A program made the position numbers and the translations under genes. The notes under the pieces were generated by a model, which worked only from the letters and a program-made list of their open reading frames with translations, was not told the DNA's origin and made no database searches. Shown here one piece after another: positions 6,595 through 10,800 of a stretch of DNA of 10,800 nucleotides (position 1 is its first letter; the number at the start of each line of letters is the position of its first letter). The stretch is from BRH-c25 sp964574195 (GTDB lineage Bacteria > Bacillota > Clostridia > Lutisporales > Lutisporaceae), in NCBI GenBank assembly GCA_964574195.1, contig CAZNMO010000160.1, positions 1-10,800 of the forward strand. The letters run 5' to 3'.

Positions 6595-6628
6595 AAAAAT
6601 CCTCGAACCGATTGGTTTGAGGATTTTT
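6595..6628 (-). terminator. Rho-independent terminator after the histidine kinase gene
   Basis: Bases 6595-6609 pair with 6614-6628 (15 bp with one G-T pair) around a GATT tetraloop. On the minus strand the stem ends in five T, then CTTTT. It lies just beyond the histidine kinase stop codon and ahead of the chemoreceptor promoter, separating the two transcripts. Confidence 0.88.
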
Positions 6629-6633
6629 GAATG

Positions 6634-7899
6634 TCACATATCAAAATATATATCTGAGAATTCTACTTTTATCATATCTACATGACAGCTGCGATAGCTT
6701 TTTATGTTCTTCTTTCTGCTTTTTCTCAAGGTTTTAACCGGAAGCTCGAGTATGAATTCACAGCCGTTCTTATATTTGTCATTGATGTACAGATTACCAT
6801 TATGCAATTCAGCTAAGGATTTGGAAAGGGATAACCCAATTCCGCTGCCTTCATTTGGTCTGGTGAAAGAGCTGTTTACCTGATAGAATCTTCTGAACAG
6901 GTTCTTCTGCTTGAATTTTGGAATGCCGATACCAGTATCTCTTACAGAAATTCTCACTTCATCTTTATCAGAAGAGACATTTATATTTACACTCCCTTTC
7001 CTTGGAGTAAACTTTATAGCATTTGACAATAGATTCAGAATTATTCTCTCTACCTTTTCCATATCACAGGCTATGATAACTTGTTCTTCATCAGAGCTAA
7101 AATTAATATCAATACCATTATTGCTACCATATTCAGATACCGAATTGGCTATATTCCTGATGAGGCTAACGATATTACAGTTTTCCAGGTTCAGCTTGAT
7201 ATATCCGCTGCCTGCCTTTGTGATATCGATAAGATTGTTGACCAGCCTGATCAATCGGTAGCAGTTTTGCCTCATAATATCAGCTTGTTTCTGAATACCA
7301 TTTCTTATCTCTTCTACAGAATCCTTATGCATTATTATGCTGCACAACTGGAGGCTTGAAAAAATGATATTGACAGGGGTCTTTAGCTCATGAGATATAT
7401 TTGCCAGGAAATTTGCCTTAAGGCTATCATATTTAAGCTGTTCTCTCAGTAGCCTGTTCTTATCTTCTATTTGCAGCATATGTTTCCTGTCAGTTATATC
7501 GTAGGCTGTTGTCAATAAATAGTACCGGCCTTCCATTGATATAATATCACCAGAGAAAATTGCGTGGCGGATATCACCAGACTTAGTAAGTATTCTTATT
7601 TCTTGATCCCTTGCTGTTCCGTTTTCTATGATAAGCTGTTTTGCCGCCTGTCTTTCCTGATAGTCGACAAAAGTATTCAATTCCCTTGAAGACCGCCCAA
7701 CCACTTCCTCCTTTCTGTAACCTAGTGTGTCCAGCCAGGCTCGATTTACATCAACGTATACACCGCTTTCGATTGTGGAAATAGCCATAAGAACAGGACT
7801 GATATTGAATGCCTTATAGAATATATCCTTGTAATTGCTATTCTCGTTTACGCATAGTTTATCAAAAGAGACCGGATAATCTGTTTCATATGATTCCAT
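6634..7899 (-). CDS. Soluble PAS-domain sensor histidine kinase (orphan)
   Basis: A 421-residue cytoplasmic kinase without membrane segments. It has one PAS domain (about 24-137, ending in the PAC-like TAYDITDRKHM), a short coiled linker, a HisKA dimerisation domain with phospho-acceptor His170 in FLANISHELKTP, and a HATPase domain with N box LNLLSNAIKFTP (Asn293), G1 DTGIGIP (321-327) and G2 GSGIGLSLSK (351-360). All catalytic motifs are intact. A basic tail of about 30 residues (391-421) follows the ATPase domain. The ATG at 7899 has GGAGG six bases upstream. No response regulator is adjacent and terminators lie on both sides, so it is monocistronic. In Clostridia such orphan PAS kinases often phosphorylate Spo0A directly; that is a possibility here, not something the sequence shows. 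The PAS ligand is unknown. Confidence 0.94.
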   Translation of the reverse strand: MESYETDYPVSFDKLCVNENSNYKDIFYKAFNISPVLMAISTIESGVYVDVNRAWLDTLGYRKEEVVGRSSRELNTFVDYQERQAAKQLIIENGTARDQEIRILTKSGDIRHAIFSGDIISMEGRYYLLTTAYDITDRKHMLQIEDKNRLLREQLKYDSLKANFLANISHELKTPVNIIFSSLQLCSIIMHKDSVEEIRNGIQKQADIMRQNCYRLIRLVNNLIDITKAGSGYIKLNLENCNIVSLIRNIANSVSEYGSNNGIDINFSSDEEQVIIACDMEKVERIILNLLSNAIKFTPRKGSVNINVSSDKDEVRISVRDTGIGIPKFKQKNLFRRFYQVNSSFTRPNEGSGIGLSLSKSLAELHNGNLYINDKYKNGCEFILELPVKTLRKSRKKNIKSYRSCHVDMIKVEFSDIYFDM

Positions 7900-8012
7900 A
7901 GTTTGCCTCCGATTTGCAAAGAAGATTTAGAATATTCCATACAATATTTCTATTTTTTATTCAAAAATCCTTTATTTTACTTTATATCACTTAATTATAT
8001 TGACATAATCGA

Positions 8013-8042
8013 AAATAAAAAACACCGCAAATCATTGCGGTG
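8013..8042 (-). terminator. Rho-independent terminator after the transglutaminase-fold gene
   Basis: CACCGCAA (8023-8030) and TTGCGGTG (8035-8042) form an eight-pair GC-rich stem around the loop ATCA. On the minus strand it is followed by TTTTTTATTT. It closes the transcript of the two surface-protein genes, whose last stop codon lies about 55 bases before it. Between it and the kinase ribosome binding site the sequence is very AT-rich; the kinase promoter must lie there but no single candidate is convincing. Confidence 0.88.
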
Positions 8043-8095
8043 CTCATCTTCGCAGTGTTATGGTGCCTGGCAACTATTTGTAAAGGATAGTCCAC

Positions 8096-9220
8096 CTAAT
8101 ATATGAACTTAATTACTATGTAGGTACCCAAATTTCTTACAAGCCTTTCTCTGGGATATCCTGTCCTTGTTTTCTCTTCACCTATTATTGGTGCAGTAAA
8201 TAGGAAAGGGCTGAGGCCATTAGGGATACTATATGATAATCTTACTTCATCCTGCCTCTTGCTTATTGCATTTTTAATGGCTTCTCTCACTTCTGCCTCA
8301 TTATTGCAGGCTATCACTTTATCTCCATGTTCTGTTCTGCTGATATAGCCCAGGTTTATAGTATTGTCATCAGCCTTTGCATAACCGCCGTAATTTGCTT
8401 TATGAAACAGGAGTACTTCATCCGAAACCAGGAAATACTGATATTTCATAAAGTATGGGATGGTTTTATCATTTTCCGTATCATCCCAGGCAGCATCTAG
8501 GTTGTAGTACTTACTGCCAAGCTTCACCTTGTTCCAAGCATGTGTGCTCCATATATGCTTATCTCCGCCATTTTTCCCAAAAGCCCGGCCTATTATAAAA
8601 TCGTTTGGGATGCCTGCTTTATCCAGCATTACCTTTAGTGTAGAAGCATAGCCTAATGCATTGGCTGAACCACTCGTTAAAAGCTCTTCAGGTGTATTTG
8701 CGTACCTGATGGCGGCACCTTCCATTGGAACTTCTCGCTTGTATTTAATATTGTCTATCAGCCAATCATGCAATGCCTTTACTTTTTCAACCTCAGTCAT
8801 CTCGGGCTTAATTATTGACTTTATTAATTCAGCAATCTTCTTATCTACTTTTTGTCTTATTTCCTTGGACTCAGTTGCCGATATTCCGTCATATACTAAT
8901 TTCATTATAAAAACATTGTTGCTTACACCCAATTGTATTGATTTAATATGTGAACTATAAATATTCAGTATTTCAAATCCTCTCAGCACTTCATTACAAC
9001 CACTCTCAAGGTCGTATCCCTGTTTTATTCTGAAAGTTACTTCGGTGTTCCCTTTTTCAAAAGTATCCTGTAGTAATTTGAATAATTCTGCATCCGCCCC
9101 GATCACCGGCAAGTCCGAAGCATTTGCATATTTATCTCCGTTGGCTGCACTAGCCGGAATCATGCTCCCAAAAAATACTGCAATTACGACAATAAGTGAT
9201 AATACCCTTCCCAACCTCAT
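8096..9220 (-). CDS. Secreted transglutaminase-fold protein lacking the catalytic cysteine
   Basis: The 374-residue product starts MRLGRVLSLIVVIAVFFGSM and has a signal peptide with a likely cut after PASA (about residue 25), so it is exported. A transglutaminase-like core lies at about 140-250: KVKALHDWLIDNIKY, SGSANALGYASTLKVML, STHAWNKVKL and YYNLDAAWDD. His227 and Asp242 of the Cys-His-Asp triad are present, but where the family has Cys (GxCxGYA) this protein has Ala188, codon GCA at 8657-8659. It is therefore probably not a transglutaminase or protease and may bind peptides or cell-wall structures. The C-terminal 80 residues form a separate domain that I do not recognise. AAAGGAGG upstream decides the ATG at 9220; an open frame to 9304 overlaps the upstream gene and has no signal character. 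It follows the SLH gene by 55 bp. Confidence 0.85.
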   Translation of the reverse strand: MRLGRVLSLIVVIAVFFGSMIPASAANGDKYANASDLPVIGADAELFKLLQDTFEKGNTEVTFRIKQGYDLESGCNEVLRGFEILNIYSSHIKSIQLGVSNNVFIMKLVYDGISATESKEIRQKVDKKIAELIKSIIKPEMTEVEKVKALHDWLIDNIKYKREVPMEGAAIRYANTPEELLTSGSANALGYASTLKVMLDKAGIPNDFIIGRAFGKNGGDKHIWSTHAWNKVKLGSKYYNLDAAWDDTENDKTIPYFMKYQYFLVSDEVLLFHKANYGGYAKADDNTINLGYISRTEHGDKVIACNNEAEVREAIKNAISKRQDEVRLSYSIPNGLSPFLFTAPIIGEEKTRTGYPRERLVRNLGTYIVIKFIY

Positions 9221-9229
9221 TATTTGTCC

Positions 9230-9235
9230 CCTCCT
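9230..9235 (-). promoter_or_regulatory. Ribosome binding site deciding the start of the transglutaminase-fold gene
   Basis: The minus strand reads AAAGGAGGGG, the AGGAGG core ending nine bases before the ATG at 9220. It is a strong site directly before the signal peptide. No promoter or terminator is evident in the 55-bp gap, which supports co-transcription with the upstream SLH gene. Confidence 0.78.
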
Positions 9236-9275
9236 TTGATTTGCTGCAGCTGTGCTTGCACATACAGCATCATCT

Positions 9276-10800
9276 TTAGCGCACTGCAAAATACCAATCC
9301 CCACCTGCTATGAAAGACCATTCCCAATTTTTATCCTTGGAAAGCTCACCGTCTTTTTTACCCTCATATGTGGGCTTTGTATAATTATATATCTTACTCC
9401 ATTCAACACCATCCCAATGTCCTTCCCCTGTATTAGGATTTATCTTGTATACATCCCCCGGCTGTGAGCCAAAATAATTGTCACTCGGTCGGAAGCCGTC
9501 TGCTACTACTTGCGGTATATCGCCTGTGTTATCTACCCTGCCGAGCTCTGTTGCTACACCTTGACCTTCACCAAGCACAAAGCTTGGACCAACCTTTAAT
9601 ACTACCTTTGTTCCGTCCGGTTTTATGAAGGTATCTCCTATCATTGCTTTATCTCTTGTTACATCGTCCCATCGTAATGTTGTAGGCTCTCTCCACACCC
9701 AATAAGCGGGTAGTGAAATCCTGAGATTTTCCTTTATATCTTTTATTATTGTTTCCCTATCTTCCCAATTCTCCGGACTTTCAAACACTTTCATCCATTT
9801 TATAGAGTTATCTGCACACTTATCTATTACTTCTTGTGTAGCCACACTATGTCCGTATGGAACTATTTTTTTATTTATTTCTGCCTTTACTCTTGATGAA
9901 GCATCTATCAATCTTACTACCATTGTCGCCGCTTCAGCTCTAGTCCCATTGGCTGCCCCGTTAAACTTTCCGGCTGAATTTGTTCCGGCTATCAAACCTT
10001 TCATAAATGCCTGCTCGACATAGCTTGTATAGTAGGATTCCTGCTGTACATCTTGATAGTCTTCCATAATACCGGATATTCCGTCTGTTGCTACTTCATT
10101 TTCTTTCAGTATTTCTGTTGAAATTCGGGTCATTATCATTGTCATTTCATAACGAGTGATAGGTTTATTCCATTCATCCTTAGACATTTCACCCGGTTTT
10201 AGAATATGTAAGTTCTCTGCATCTACAAATACCCCGGATGCCCAATGTGTGCCGTCACTTGCTGTTCTTGTAGCATTTGGTGTTGCTGAGTAAAGAGCTA
10301 TCTTCAAGAACTCACACTTTGTGATTGTATTGTTAGGTTTGAATACCCGCTCTCCATTCTCCGTAAATCCTGCTATACCTCCTTTGGATACTAGATATAC
10401 AATGTTACTTCGACCCCAATGTCCTGCTATATCTGTTAGCTTTACTGTTTCTCTCTTTTCTAATACTATAGTACCTACATCATCCATTGTTGATTTTAGC
10501 ATTATAATTGATGTATTTACCTTAGTCGCTGTATCTTTTGTGCTAGGCATACCCTTTAAATCTTGTGTCAAACCTTCTGCTTGCTTTATTATATCAAGCA
10601 CTTCACTAGGTGCCGCCTTTCCACTTAATGTTATCGCTCTATCCAATTCATTTAATTGTGTTGCCAATTTAGTAAACAATGACGAATTAAATATCCCGGA
10701 ATCCAACTTCTCTCTTAATATCTTTATTGTTTCCCTCGCATTATAGATTGCATTTTCTAGCAAAATCTCATAGTTGGCTGTAACTGTTGCTCTATTATCT
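9276..10800 (-). CDS. SLH-domain cell-surface protein (partial, N terminus outside window)
   Basis: An open frame runs through the window end, so 507 C-terminal residues are visible and the true start is outside; TTG or ATG codons inside are not starts. The visible part has a helical region (1-115), then three S-layer homology repeats at about 121-172 (LTDIAGHWGRSNIVYLVSKG), 180-230 and 244-300 (YQDVQQESYYTSYVEQAFMK). SLH repeats bind pyruvylated secondary cell-wall polymer and hold proteins on the surface. The key TRAE motif is exact in repeat 3 and changed to TKCE and TRYE in repeats 1 and 2. A C-terminal region of about 200 residues (313-507), rich in Trp and Tyr, is unlike anything I recognise. 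SLH repeats usually sit at a protein end, so the extra region is uncommon. The gene lies 55 bp before the transglutaminase-fold gene. Confidence 0.85.
   Translation of the reverse strand, partial: DNRATVTANYEILLENAIYNARETIKILREKLDSGIFNSSLFTKLATQLNELDRAITLSGKAAPSEVLDIIKQAEGLTQDLKGMPSTKDTATKVNTSIIMLKSTMDDVGTIVLEKRETVKLTDIAGHWGRSNIVYLVSKGGIAGFTENGERVFKPNNTITKCEFLKIALYSATPNATRTASDGTHWASGVFVDAENLHILKPGEMSKDEWNKPITRYEMTMIMTRISTEILKENEVATDGISGIMEDYQDVQQESYYTSYVEQAFMKGLIAGTNSAGKFNGAANGTRAEAATMVVRLIDASSRVKAEINKKIVPYGHSVATQEVIDKCADNSIKWMKVFESPENWEDRETIIKDIKENLRISLPAYWVWREPTTLRWDDVTRDKAMIGDTFIKPDGTKVVLKVGPSFVLGEGQGVATELGRVDNTGDIPQVVADGFRPSDNYFGSQPGDVYKINPNTGEGHWDGVEWSKIYNYTKPTYEGKKDGELSKDKNWEWSFIAGGDWYFAVR

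Noticed and set aside
7921..8012. Kinase promoter candidates such as TATAAT near 7995 or TTGAAT near 7960
   Set aside because: In this very AT-rich stretch several weak pairs fit and none has both elements at good spacing, so no call is made.
8058..8075. TGGTGCCTGGCAAC near 8060 and ATGGTGCCAG near 6479 as a dispersed repeat
   Set aside because: The shared part is only about eight bases, too short to call a repeat family from two copies.
9221..9304. N-terminal extension of the transglutaminase-fold protein to 9304
   Set aside because: It overlaps the end of the SLH gene, shows no signal peptide, and a strong AGGAGG site precedes the internal ATG at 9220.
10761..10763. TTG at 10763 as start of the SLH protein
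   Set aside because: The frame remains open through base 10800 with protein-like sequence, so the gene simply continues out of the window.

Overview
The window looks like a chromosomal segment of an anaerobic, AT-rich Gram-positive bacterium of the Clostridia. The reasons are strong AGGAGG-type ribosome binding sites, TTGACA/TATAAT-like promoters, a lipoprotein ModA, S-layer homology (SLH) domains, an orphan PAS histidine kinase, and sequences matching the clostridial Rex operator. I cannot name the species; this is inferred from style, not from a database hit.

Layout. Bases 1-2386 (minus strand) hold a molybdate uptake locus: modE-like regulator, then modA, modB and modC, with modC cut by the window start. 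The modE-modA gap carries a promoter whose -10 region lies inside a perfect 21-bp inverted repeat; the core has the spacing of a ModE operator. Bases 2387-2721 are intergenic, with the modE promoter on the minus strand and two Rex-operator-like palindromes on the plus-strand side. Bases 2722-4020 (plus) encode an APC-superfamily amino acid permease. Directly behind its stop codon, in the same frame, lies a decayed piece of an RCC1-repeat gene (4021-4230), then a bidirectional terminator. Bases 4299-6347 (minus) encode a dCache-HAMP chemoreceptor, and 6634-7899 (minus) a soluble PAS histidine kinase with no response regulator beside it. Bases 8096-10800 (minus) encode two exported proteins, probably co-transcribed: an SLH-domain protein cut by the window end, and a transglutaminase-fold protein whose catalytic cysteine is replaced by alanine.

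How the parts work together. The mod genes form one regulated uptake system: ModA captures molybdate, ModB and ModC import it, and the ModE-like protein probably represses the operon at the palindrome. The permease seems to be separately controlled, possibly by NADH/NAD+ balance through Rex. The chemoreceptor and the kinase are independent sensory genes with their own terminators or promoters. The SLH and pseudo-transglutaminase pair is probably a cell-surface module. I found no CRISPR array, rRNA, tRNA, intact mobile element or phage gene. The most unusual points are the modA operator, the Rex box pair, the RCC1 remnant, and the cysteine-less transglutaminase next to an SLH protein.
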